From: Flavobacteriales bacterium
GTDB lineage: Bacteria; Bacteroidota; Bacteroidia; Flavobacteriales_D; Sanyastnellaceae
Reading direction: 5' to 3'
DNA length: 7,189 nucleotides
Assembly (NCBI GenBank): GCA_011524845.1
Contig: WTJL01000099.1
Span: 1-7,189 of the forward strand
Within the stretch, counting starts at the first letter, position 1, and each line of letters opens with the position of its first letter. The notes under the pieces are model-generated. The model worked only from the letters and a program-made list of their open reading frames with translations. It had not been told where the DNA came from and searched no databases. A program made the translations under genes and the position numbers. Positions 1 through 6,379 of this stretch are shown here, piece by piece.

Positions 1-2
1 TC

Positions 3-197
3 ACCAAGATGGCCAAGAGCAACAACAGCGCCCAAGGGGCCACGCTGTACATCACCTTGTCGCCGTGCCGGGAGTGTGCCAAGCTCATCCACCAGGCCGG
101 CATCGTTCGCGTGGTGTATGCCGAGGCCTACAAAGACGCGAGCGGGCTCTCCTTTTTGAACCAAGCCGGGGTCGAAATCGTTCCTCTCTCGGAATGA
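3..197 (+). CDS. dCMP/cytidine deaminase family protein (ComEB-like), C-terminal part
   Basis: This is the last 64 residues of a zinc-dependent deaminase; the gene begins before the window. The segment TLYITLSPCRECAKLI carries the PCxxC motif, whose two cysteines (codons starting at 66 and 75) are the second half of the zinc site. The HAE half, with the catalytic glutamate, would lie upstream and cannot be seen. The following GIxRVVYxEAYKDxSGLxFLxxAGVE stretch is what Bacteroidota dCMP-deaminase-like proteins have at their C-terminus. The family deaminates dCMP to dUMP for thymidylate synthesis, in the cytoplasm. A general cytidine or tRNA-adenosine deaminase is less likely from this wording but not excluded by a fragment. 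The TGA stop overlaps the next gene's ATG (ATGA at 194-197), so the two are probably translationally coupled. Confidence 0.88.
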   Translation, partial: TKMAKSNNSAQGATLYITLSPCRECAKLIHQAGIVRVVYAEAYKDASGLSFLNQAGVEIVPLSE

Positions 198-1873
198 AGA
201 ATGCACAACCCCTTGCGTTGGCGGTGGCCTTGATCCTCGGCCTTTGGTTTGGCCGTGGATGTGGTGGATGGAGTGGAGGCGGGGAAGCGTCGTCGCCCGT
301 GGCGTTTCACGGGCATTGGAACGCCTCTGGTGACCAAGCGCGCCTGTTGAATGTCCTTCACCGCATTGAAGACCTGTACGTCGACACCTTTGACCGAAGC
401 CGGTTGGTCGATGCGGCGATTGAAGCCATGTTGGAGGAGCTCGATCCTCACACGGTCTACTTCAGTGGCGAAGAATTGGCGGCCATGTCGGAAAACATGG
501 AGGGCAACTTCGAAGGCATTGGGGTGGAATTCATCATCCAAGACGACACGTTGATGGTGGTCGCCGCCATTCCTGGAGGGCCGTCAGAGGCCGCTGGCAT
601 CCAAGCAGGAGACCGAATCCTCCAAGTGGAAGGCGCCCCCATTTCAGGTCCGGAACTCACCAACAAGAGGGTGATGGAGTTGCTGAAGGGGCCGCGTGGC
701 ACGGAGGTGACCCTGGGGTTGTCCCGTCGAGGACGCGACTTTCAAGTCCACCTGACCCGAGACCGCATTCCCATTCAAAGCGTGGTGGCCGCCTTCACCA
801 TGGAAGACTCGGTGGGCTACCTGAAGGCCATTCGCTTTGCCGCCAGCACCGCTCAAGAATTTGAAGAGGCCATGGCCTTTCTCGCCGCCCAAGGCGCGAC
901 GTCGGTGGTGGTGGACCTGCGCGGCAACGGCGGCGGGTACCTCAACGCCGTGGTCGACATGGTGGAGTTGTTCCTGGACGAGGGCCAGCCCATTGTCTAC
1001 ACCGAAGGCAAATCTTCTCCCCGCCGCACCTACAAGACCCGCCGTCGTGGCCCCTACGTGGACTGGCCCGTGGCCGTGCTTGTCGACGAGGGGTCGGCGT
1101 CGGCCAGTGAAATCTTTGCGGGCGCCATGCAGGACAACGACCGCGGATTGGTGGTCGGACGACGCACCTTCGGCAAGGGGCTGGTTCAGGAAGAATTTCC
1201 TGTGCCCGGTTCCGGAGCCTTACGCTTGACCGTGGCCCGGTTCTACACCCCCACGGGGCGCGCCATTCAAAAGCCGTACACCGCGTACGAAGACGACTTC
1301 GACGTGCGCCTCGCTTCCGGCGAACTGTACCACGCGGACAGCATGCCGTTGGTGGATTCCTTGCGCTACGTCACTCCACTGGGCCGCGAGGTCTTCGGCG
1401 GTGGGGGCATCGCGCCTGACGTGTTTGTGCCTTGGGACAGTGCCTCGACCAGCGCGTGGGTCAGCGAGTGGATTTGGACGGGCGTGTTGCGCGATGCGGT
1501 GTTCGACTGGATGGATGGGCACCGCGAGGCGCTCTCGGCCTGCCAAAAGCCCAGCGACATCGAGGCGCTTCCGGGTTGGAGCGCGGGGGTGTTGGAGGCT
1601 GTGTTTGCCAAGGCCGAGGAAGATGGATGGCCATGGCGCGAGCCTTCGGAGGAGGAGGAGGCCAAACTGCGGCACCGATTCTTGGCCCAAGTGGTCCGGA
1701 CCCTGTGGGGTGAGTCGGCGTCGTACGAAGTGCTCAACCAAGGCGACGAGGGCGTCGCCCGCGCCGTTCATGCCCTTCTCGAAGACCAGCCCTTTGTCCA
1801 TGTGGAAGGGGCTGTATCTTTGGGCTTGACAAGCAACGACATCAACTCCAACAAAGAAGAACATGGCTTTTGA
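194..1873 (+). CDS. S41 family carboxy-terminal processing peptidase (CtpA/Prc type)
   Basis: Predicted 559-residue serine protease that trims or degrades proteins from their C-termini in the periplasm. Residues about 5-22 form a hydrophobic signal or signal-anchor segment. A helical stretch (about 45-95) follows, then a PDZ domain (about 100-188, with the GNFEGIGVEF and AGIQAGDRIL motifs) and the S41 catalytic core. VDLRGNGGGYL at 240-250 is the typical S41 strand-loop. SASASE at 301-306 holds the probable nucleophile Ser303, and TFGKG holds Lys328; the 25-residue spacing equals that of the Ser430/Lys455 dyad in E. coli Prc. A helical C-terminal part of about 140 residues follows. The ATG at 194 is chosen because it precedes the signal segment and overlaps the upstream stop. 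The open frame also runs back to 65, but that part lies over the deaminase and has no family resemblance. Cys23 lacks a good lipobox, so a lipoprotein is doubtful. The 3' end overlaps sod by 11 nt. Confidence 0.95.
   Translation: MKNAQPLALAVALILGLWFGRGCGGWSGGGEASSPVAFHGHWNASGDQARLLNVLHRIEDLYVDTFDRSRLVDAAIEAMLEELDPHTVYFSGEELAAMSENMEGNFEGIGVEFIIQDDTLMVVAAIPGGPSEAAGIQAGDRILQVEGAPISGPELTNKRVMELLKGPRGTEVTLGLSRRGRDFQVHLTRDRIPIQSVVAAFTMEDSVGYLKAIRFAASTAQEFEEAMAFLAAQGATSVVVDLRGNGGGYLNAVVDMVELFLDEGQPIVYTEGKSSPRRTYKTRRRGPYVDWPVAVLVDEGSASASEIFAGAMQDNDRGLVVGRRTFGKGLVQEEFPVPGSGALRLTVARFYTPTGRAIQKPYTAYEDDFDVRLASGELYHADSMPLVDSLRYVTPLGREVFGGGGIAPDVFVPWDSASTSAWVSEWIWTGVLRDAVFDWMDGHREALSACQKPSDIEALPGWSAGVLEAVFAKAEEDGWPWREPSEEEEAKLRHRFLAQVVRTLWGESASYEVLNQGDEGVARAVHALLEDQPFVHVEGAVSLGLTSNDINSNKEEHGF
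1793..1822 (+). promoter_or_regulatory. Predicted Bacteroidota-type promoter for sod
   Basis: TATCTTTG (1815-1822) is an exact match to the TAnnTTTG -7 element used by the Bacteroidota primary sigma factor. A TTTG (1793-1796) lies 18 nt upstream, in the place of the -33 element. Transcription would begin roughly at 1826-1832 and give an A-rich leader of about 30-37 nt before the sod ATG. The whole site lies inside the 3' end of the S41 protease gene. It is a consensus match only. Confidence 0.55.
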
Positions 1874-2459
1874 GCTCCCCAACCTTCCCTACGCGCACGA
1901 CGCGTTGGAACCCCACATCGACACCCGTACGATGGAAATTCACCACGGCAAGCACCACGCCGGCTACACCAGCAAGTTGAACGCGGCCATTGAAGGCACT
2001 GAGCTCGCTGGCAAGGACATTGAGACCTTGCTTCGCGACCACAGCGACAACGGTGCAGTCCGCAACAACGGCGGTGGATTCTGGAACCACAGCTTGTTCT
2101 GGACGAGCATGTCTCCCAACGGTGGAGGTGCCCCAACCGGTGCGTTGGCCGAAGCCATCGACCGCGACTTTGGCAGCTTCGAGAACTTCAAGGACGCATT
2201 CAGCAAGGCCGCAGCCACCCGCTTCGGATCAGGCTGGGCGTGGCTCTGCGTGAAGGACGGAAAGCTCGAAGTGTGCAGCAGCGCCAACCAAGACAACCCC
2301 CTCATGCCCGGTGTGGGCTGCGGTGGCCACCCCATCTTGGGATTGGACGTCTGGGAGCACGCTTACTACCTCAACTACCAAAACCGTCGCCCAGACTACA
2401 TCAACGCGTTCTTCAACGTGGTGGACTGGAACGCGGTGGGTGCCCGTTTCAACGGATAA
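1863..2459 (+). CDS. sodA: Superoxide dismutase, Fe/Mn family, Mn-type signature
   Basis: Complete 198-residue cytoplasmic enzyme that converts superoxide to hydrogen peroxide and oxygen. The length is normal for the family and there is no signal peptide. The four metal ligands are visible: His27 in MEIHHGKHH, His76 in WNHSLFW, and Asp162 and His166 in the DVWEHAYY signature. Tyr35 is the gateway tyrosine and Glu165 the dimer-interface glutamate. The outer-sphere glutamine that helps tune the metal lies at Gln143 (SSANQD), while position 72, four residues before His76, is Gly. That is the MnSOD arrangement, since FeSOD has Gln at the latter site. Cambialistic use cannot be excluded from sequence. 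The ATG at 1863 follows an A-rich AACAAAGAAGAAC leader with no strong Shine-Dalgarno. The start overlaps the S41 stop by 11 nt. It is probably transcribed from its own promoter at 1793-1822, and ispD follows after 15 nt. Confidence 0.97.
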   Translation: MAFELPNLPYAHDALEPHIDTRTMEIHHGKHHAGYTSKLNAAIEGTELAGKDIETLLRDHSDNGAVRNNGGGFWNHSLFWTSMSPNGGGAPTGALAEAIDRDFGSFENFKDAFSKAAATRFGSGWAWLCVKDGKLEVCSSANQDNPLMPGVGCGGHPILGLDVWEHAYYLNYQNRRPDYINAFFNVVDWNAVGARFNG

Positions 2460-2474
2460 GCTTCCACGCACAAG

Positions 2475-3161
2475 ATGAAGCACTACGTCGTCATGGTGGC
2501 CGGGGGCACAGGCACCCGGATGCGCCGGTCGACGGCCAAGCAATTTTTGAATGTCGAGGGTCTGCCACTGATGTGGTGGACCCTTCGTCGTTTCAAGGAG
2601 GCGCTTCCAGAAGCGGAAGTGACCTTGGTCCTTCACGACAGCCTTTTTGAGGAATTTGCGGAGTTGGAAGCCCAGCACGGATCGGCCGGGGCCCACCACG
2701 TGGTTCCCGGAGGCGCCGAGCGCTTTCACTCGGTGCTCGCGGGGTTGGCCACGCTTCCAGACACCGGAGTGGTGGGCATCCACGACGCGGTGCGTCCATT
2801 CCCTTCGGTGGAGACGATCCGCCGGTGTTTCGACCAAGCCCAAACCATGGGCAGTGCGGTTCCCGTGGTTCCCGTGAAAGACAGCATCCGCCGCATGGCT
2901 TCGCACGATGGGTCAAGCCAGGCGGAAGACCGCAGCGTGCTGCGTGCGGTGCAGACGCCGCAGTGCTTTGATTTGGCCACCCTCAAAGCGGCCTTCGACA
3001 CGCCCTATCGCCCGGAATTCACGGACGATGCGAGCGTCATGGAAGCTGCAGGACACGAGGTCCACCTCTGCGAGGGCGACCCCTGGAACGTCAAGGTGAC
3101 GACGCCAGAAGACCTTACGATCGCGGAGGCGTTTGTTCGGTCGGCGTGGCCGCAGAGCTGA
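2475..3161 (+). CDS. ispD: 2-C-methyl-D-erythritol 4-phosphate cytidylyltransferase
   Basis: Complete 228-residue cytoplasmic enzyme of the MEP pathway, which joins CTP and MEP to give CDP-ME on the way to IPP and DMAPP. The nucleotide-binding loop AGGTGTRM is at 9-16. Arg15 and Lys22 (AKQF) match the catalytic Arg20 and Lys27 of E. coli IspD. HDAVRPF (103-109) is the family CTP-binding motif. RAVQTPQ (157-163) holds an arginine equivalent to Arg157 of the E. coli enzyme, and NVKVTTPEDL (205-214) holds Lys207, equivalent to Lys213. The usual Pro before Lys-Gln is Ala here. The start at 2475 lies 15 nt after the sod stop and directly precedes the family's first beta strand; there is no clear Shine-Dalgarno and no TAnnTTTG box in the gap, so it is likely co-transcribed with sod. 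The last 47 nt overlap the convergent membrane-protease gene. The related ribitol-phosphate cytidylyltransferase (TarI) is possible but fits less well. Confidence 0.93.
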   Translation: MKHYVVMVAGGTGTRMRRSTAKQFLNVEGLPLMWWTLRRFKEALPEAEVTLVLHDSLFEEFAELEAQHGSAGAHHVVPGGAERFHSVLAGLATLPDTGVVGIHDAVRPFPSVETIRRCFDQAQTMGSAVPVVPVKDSIRRMASHDGSSQAEDRSVLRAVQTPQCFDLATLKAAFDTPYRPEFTDDASVMEAAGHEVHLCEGDPWNVKVTTPEDLTIAEAFVRSAWPQS

Positions 3162-4092
3162 GGCGGTTCACGTAGGTCCCACGCTCGCCCCACGAGCCAA
3201 GGGCACGCAACGCCCAGCCCAAAGCGACCAAGGCCACCACGGCAGTGCCCCAGTCCGTTGCGCCCCACGAGGACAGGGCTTGGGGCTCCAACCCTTCGTT
3301 CAGCCAGTCTTTCCCCATCCACCATGCCGCAACGACCACCCCCGCGTTGTTGACGAAGTGCCCGAGAATGGCCGGCCACAAGCTGCCGCTGTACACCACG
3401 AGGTACCCAAATCCGGCGCCGAGCAGCATGCGGGGGATGAACCCAAAGAACTGCATGTGGATCGCACTGAAGAGGGCCGCTGAGACCCACACTGCGACGT
3501 GAACGTTGCCGGTGGCACGGAACAAAAGGGGCTGCAGGGTGCCGCGGAACAGCCATTCCTCGCAGACGGCAGGCAACACCGCCACGGAAAGCAGGACCGC
3601 CCAGACTTCTGAAGTTTGCTCAAACGTCAGCAACGCCTTGGTGAGCGCCATGGCCTGCGCTTCGAGGGCGCCTGCCCAAGCGTGCAGGTCCGACCCCGGC
3701 ACGAGCGCCCATTCGTTCAGGCGGTAGGTGAAATCCAGCACCGGGCTCATGCCCAGCGCCACCACCACGGCCAGCAGAAGCATGCGGGGGCGAGGGGCGC
3801 CCAAAAAGAACCGTCCCAAAAACCCAAGTCCCACCAACCCCGCAAAGGCCCAAGAGGCGCCCAGAAAGGCCATGAGTTGGTTCGCGTTGTTCATCGCCAA
3901 CACCGCATCGCGCTGGAGGCCTCCGGTTTGGCCGGCTTGCATCAACGCTTGCATGGCGGCGGGGTCGCCGCCCGAAGCCCAAAGGACGCCGGCTCCTGCA
4001 GCGAGGGCCATGAAGGTCAAGACAATGCACCCGAGCATCACCACTTGGGCGAGGGGGTTCATGGTTTGGAAGGCGTGGCGGATGAAGCTCAT
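3115..4092 (-). CDS. CPBP family intramembrane glutamic endopeptidase (CAAX/Abi type)
   Basis: Predicted 325-residue inner-membrane protease with about eight hydrophobic segments (near 16-38, 73-98, 104-120, 160-177, 197-211, 217-237, 239-255 and 282-298). All the motifs of the Rce1-like CPBP family are present: EEWLFRG with the catalytic pair Glu178-Glu179 and Arg183, FSAIH with His212, and HFVNN with His245 and Asn249. Members process prenylated proteins in eukaryotes. In bacteria they are tied to bacteriocin maturation or immunity and to unknown housekeeping roles, so the substrate here is not predictable. The arrangement resembles a common chromosomal Bacteroidota paralogue rather than a bacteriocin locus, and no small secreted peptide gene is nearby. 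The ATG at 4092 is preferred over an in-frame TTG at 4098. A third candidate is the ATG at 4062, just before the first membrane segment. The C-terminal tail is polar and overlaps ispD on the other strand. It is divergent from dusB. Confidence 0.9.
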   Translation of the reverse strand: MSFIRHAFQTMNPLAQVVMLGCIVLTFMALAAGAGVLWASGGDPAAMQALMQAGQTGGLQRDAVLAMNNANQLMAFLGASWAFAGLVGLGFLGRFFLGAPRPRMLLLAVVVALGMSPVLDFTYRLNEWALVPGSDLHAWAGALEAQAMALTKALLTFEQTSEVWAVLLSVAVLPAVCEEWLFRGTLQPLLFRATGNVHVAVWVSAALFSAIHMQFFGFIPRMLLGAGFGYLVVYSGSLWPAILGHFVNNAGVVVAAWWMGKDWLNEGLEPQALSSWGATDWGTAVVALVALGWALRALGSWGERGTYVNRLSSAATPTEQTPPRS

Positions 4093-4126
4093 GGGCAAGG
4101 GTTGAAGGCGACGTCGTGCCGCGCCG

Positions 4127-4134
4127 TAAATTTG
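4127..4134 (+). promoter_or_regulatory. Predicted -7 promoter element for dusB
   Basis: TAAATTTG is an exact TAnnTTTG match placed 18-25 nt before the GTG at 4152. The upstream -33 partner is weak: only GTTG at 4101-4104, with 22 nt between. If it is real, transcription starts near 4138-4144. The GTG at 4116 would then lie upstream of the transcript, and 4152 would be the true start. This is a consensus match only. Confidence 0.45.
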
Positions 4135-4151
4135 CGGAAACTTCGACGAAC

Positions 4152-5144
4152 GTGGTCCGCATAGGAGACATCGAATTGGGAGACTTCCCCTTGCTGCTCG
4201 CCCCCATGGAGGACGTGAGCGATCCGCCGTTCCGTGCCTTGTGCAAGGAATACGGGGCAGACATGATGTACACGGAGTTCATCTCGTCGGAGGGATTGAT
4301 TCGGGATGCCGCCAAGAGTGTTGCCAAACTCGACATCTTCGACTACGAACGCCCCATCGGCATCCAGATTTTTGGGTCCGAGATTGAGTCCATGCGCGAG
4401 GCCGCGGCCATTTCAGAGCAAGCGGGTCCTGACTTGGTGGACATCAACTACGGTTGTCCGGTGAAGAAGGTGGCCTGTCGGGGCGCCGGCGCGGGCATTC
4501 TGCAAGACATCCCCAAGATGGTGTCGATGACCAAGGAAATCGTCGACACGTGCAAGCTTCCGGTGACGGTGAAAACCCGATTGGGCTGGGACGACAACAG
4601 CAAGCACATTGTGGAAGTCGCGGAGCGTTTGCAGGACGTGGGGATTCAAGCGATCAGCATCCACGGTCGGACGCGCGCCCAGATGTACAAAGGCGAGGCC
4701 GACTGGTCGTTGATTGCCGCGGTCAGAGACAACCCTCGGATGACCATTCCGGTGTTTGGGAACGGGGACATCGACAGCCCTGAAAAGGCGCTGGCGTACA
4801 AGAACAAATACGGTGTGGACGGCATCATGATTGGCCGAGCGGCCATTGGTGCGCCATGGTTTTTCCAGCAGGTCAAGCGCTTCTTTGCCACCGGCGATGC
4901 TGGCGCGCCGCCCGACATGGAAGAGCGCATCAAAGCCGTGCGCACCCACCTGCGACACAGCATCGAGTGGAAGGGCGAGCGGTTGGGCATTGTCGAAATG
5001 CGCCGCCACTACGCGAACTACTTCCGAGGATTGCCCCATTTCAAGGAGCACAGGCTTGCCTTGGTGACCTTGGACCAACCGGACGCGTTGGAGGCCAAGC
5101 TCCACGAGATTTCAGAGCGCTTCGGCGATCACGTGTTTGCGTGA
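4152..5144 (+). CDS. dusB: tRNA dihydrouridine synthase (DusB type)
   Basis: Flavin enzyme of 330 residues that reduces specific uridines of tRNA to dihydrouridine, in the cytoplasm. The N-terminal TIM barrel starts with PLLLAPMEDVSDPPFR (about 14-28). DINYGCPVKKV holds the probable catalytic Cys102. VKTRLGW (Lys141) and SIHGRTRAQMYKG (His171) line the FMN and uridine site. FGNGDI (about 202-207) and GIMIGRAAIG (about 225-234) bind the FMN phosphate. A helical C-terminal domain (about 255-330) with GERLGIVEMRRHYANYFRG binds tRNA. There is no in-frame ATG at the start. The GTG at 4152 gives MVRIGDIEL, the usual beginning of Bacteroidota relatives, and fits the promoter box at 4127-4134. The alternative GTG at 4116 adds 12 residues and has a GAAGG (4104-4108) 7 nt before it, so it cannot be ruled out. 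The 3' end overlaps the convergent permease gene by 16 nt. Confidence 0.95.
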   Translation: MVRIGDIELGDFPLLLAPMEDVSDPPFRALCKEYGADMMYTEFISSEGLIRDAAKSVAKLDIFDYERPIGIQIFGSEIESMREAAAISEQAGPDLVDINYGCPVKKVACRGAGAGILQDIPKMVSMTKEIVDTCKLPVTVKTRLGWDDNSKHIVEVAERLQDVGIQAISIHGRTRAQMYKGEADWSLIAAVRDNPRMTIPVFGNGDIDSPEKALAYKNKYGVDGIMIGRAAIGAPWFFQQVKRFFATGDAGAPPDMEERIKAVRTHLRHSIEWKGERLGIVEMRRHYANYFRGLPHFKEHRLALVTLDQPDALEAKLHEISERFGDHVFA

Positions 5145-6373
5145 GACGTTTGGCGTCGGATCAAGTGCCGCACCATGGCGGAAGATCCCAGCCCCCCAAT
5201 GACCACCACCACGGCCAGCGTGCCCGCCACGTCCAAGAGGTCCAACCGAACGGGGTACGCCGGCACGACTGAGCCCTGAAGCTGAAGCCATCCGTACGTC
5301 GCTTGGCCCATCACAAGCAAGCTTCCCAATGCGATGCCCACCACGCCGCCCACCACATTGATGGTCAGTCCTTGAAGGCCAAACGCCTGCTCCATCATTT
5401 GCAAAGGCATGCCCATGGCGTGCAGCACATCCAAGTCGCGCTTCTTGTCGATCAACAACATGGTCAATGAGGCCATGATGTTGAACGCGGCCACAATGAG
5501 GATGAAGCTGAGGATGGCGAACGTCGCCCACTTTTCGGCGCGGTTGGTTTGGGTGATGAATTTGTGTTTCTCGTCTCGGGTCAGGGTGGTGGCCTGGCTT
5601 GCCTCGCTGCCCAACGCTTCTTCCCACGCTTCCATCACAGCGGCCGCGACGTCGTCTTGGGACCAGCCTGGCGCAGCTTGAATTTCAAACCGGGACACTT
5701 CGCCTTTGCGGTCGAGCAGGGTTTGGGCCTCTCGGAGGGGCAACAACAGGTAACGCGTGTCCAAATCGGCGTTGATGGAAAAGGTGCCGCAGGCGTGCAT
5801 GCCCTGCGTCCGAAAGGCGCGCTCACGGTGCCGCGCCAGTTTCTTGCCTCGGATGGGGGCGCTGACGGAAAACAGGGGCGGGTCGAGGACGTCGCTTCTC
5901 AAGGACAATTCCGACCGCACGCCCAGTCCCAAACACGCACACGGAAACGCGGTGCCGGTGTCGCCCACGGCGTAGGCGCCTTCGACGATGGCGCGGTCGA
6001 TGTTGGACACGGTGCGGTACCGATCCTGGACGCCCAACACGGTCGCCACGCGCACGGCTTCGTCGGCGCGAACCACGACCTCGTCTTCAAGCACTGGGGC
6101 CCAAGCCGCCACACCGGGAACGTCGTTCAGGAATTCGCCCCATGCTTCTGGCACCACGGCACCAGACGCTGGCACCACGGCGAGGTCGGCATCGAGCGTG
6201 CCAAACAAGTCCTTCACGAGGTCTTCGATTCCGTTGAAGGCAGACAGGATGCACACCATGGCCGCAGCCACGGAGGCGATGACGGTCACCGAGATGCCGG
6301 AAATGAGGTGCACGAGCGTGCCCGACCGCCGCTTGACGATGTACCGAGAGGCCAACCGAACGGGAAGCCTCAT
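5129..6373 (-). CDS. ABC transporter permease, FtsX/LolC-LolE-like (MacB topology)
   Basis: Predicted 414-residue inner-membrane protein with the four-helix layout of the FtsX/LolE/MacB superfamily. One helix sits near the N-terminus (about 19-45, after the conserved start RLASRYIVKRRSG). A large extracytoplasmic domain (about 46-280) follows, then three helices (about 282-308, 333-356 and 379-402), with the cytoplasmic loop KKRDLDVLHAMGMP between the second and third. Such proteins work with a LolD/FtsE-type ATPase as mechanotransducers, for example to release lipoproteins from the inner membrane. No ATPase gene lies in this window, so the partner and substrate are unknown. Lipoprotein release is a reasonable guess from the family. 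CAC (Cys145 and Cys147) plus Cys195 in the extracytoplasmic domain could form a disulfide. The ATG at 6373 lies 6 nt after the rbfA stop, which indicates one operon. The 3' end overlaps dusB. Confidence 0.9.
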   Translation of the reverse strand: MRLPVRLASRYIVKRRSGTLVHLISGISVTVIASVAAAMVCILSAFNGIEDLVKDLFGTLDADLAVVPASGAVVPEAWGEFLNDVPGVAAWAPVLEDEVVVRADEAVRVATVLGVQDRYRTVSNIDRAIVEGAYAVGDTGTAFPCACLGLGVRSELSLRSDVLDPPLFSVSAPIRGKKLARHRERAFRTQGMHACGTFSINADLDTRYLLLPLREAQTLLDRKGEVSRFEIQAAPGWSQDDVAAAVMEAWEEALGSEASQATTLTRDEKHKFITQTNRAEKWATFAILSFILIVAAFNIMASLTMLLIDKKRDLDVLHAMGMPLQMMEQAFGLQGLTINVVGGVVGIALGSLLVMGQATYGWLQLQGSVVPAYPVRLDLLDVAGTLAVVVVIGGLGSSAMVRHLIRRQTSHANT

Positions 6374-6379
6374 GGAGTC

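Noticed and set aside
1826..1831. TTGACA, a perfect E. coli sigma-70 -35 hexamer
   Set aside because: No TATAAT-like -10 at the right distance before sod, and Bacteroidota do not use this consensus; the overlapping TAnnTTTG box explains the region better.
1220..1882. Long minus-strand open frame of 220 codons opposite the S41 protease, and other long antisense frames
   Set aside because: Shadow frames of GC-rich coding DNA; compositions are rich in Arg, His and Pro, with no recognisable domains, while the sense frames have clear family motifs.
2460..2481. Possible hairpin GCTTC...GAAGC around the ispD start codon
   Set aside because: Only 5 bp with a 12-nt loop; expected by chance and not stable enough to call a regulatory structure.
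3115..4092. CPBP (Abi) protease as part of a phage-defence or bacteriocin system
   Set aside because: No peptide, transporter, toxin, nuclease or mobile-element gene is nearby; the neighbours are all core housekeeping genes.
5145..5157. GACG-TTTGG-CGTC inverted repeat just after the dusB stop, as a terminator candidate
   Set aside because: The stem is only 4 bp, it has no T-tract on either side, and it lies within the permease coding sequence.
6148..6181. 13-nt direct repeat CTGGCACCACGGC, twice with a 21-nt period, inside the permease gene
   Set aside because: It encodes two AVVP motifs seven residues apart in the outer domain, in a stretch that fits the family's strand pattern; a chance or minor coding repeat, with no sign of mobile DNA.
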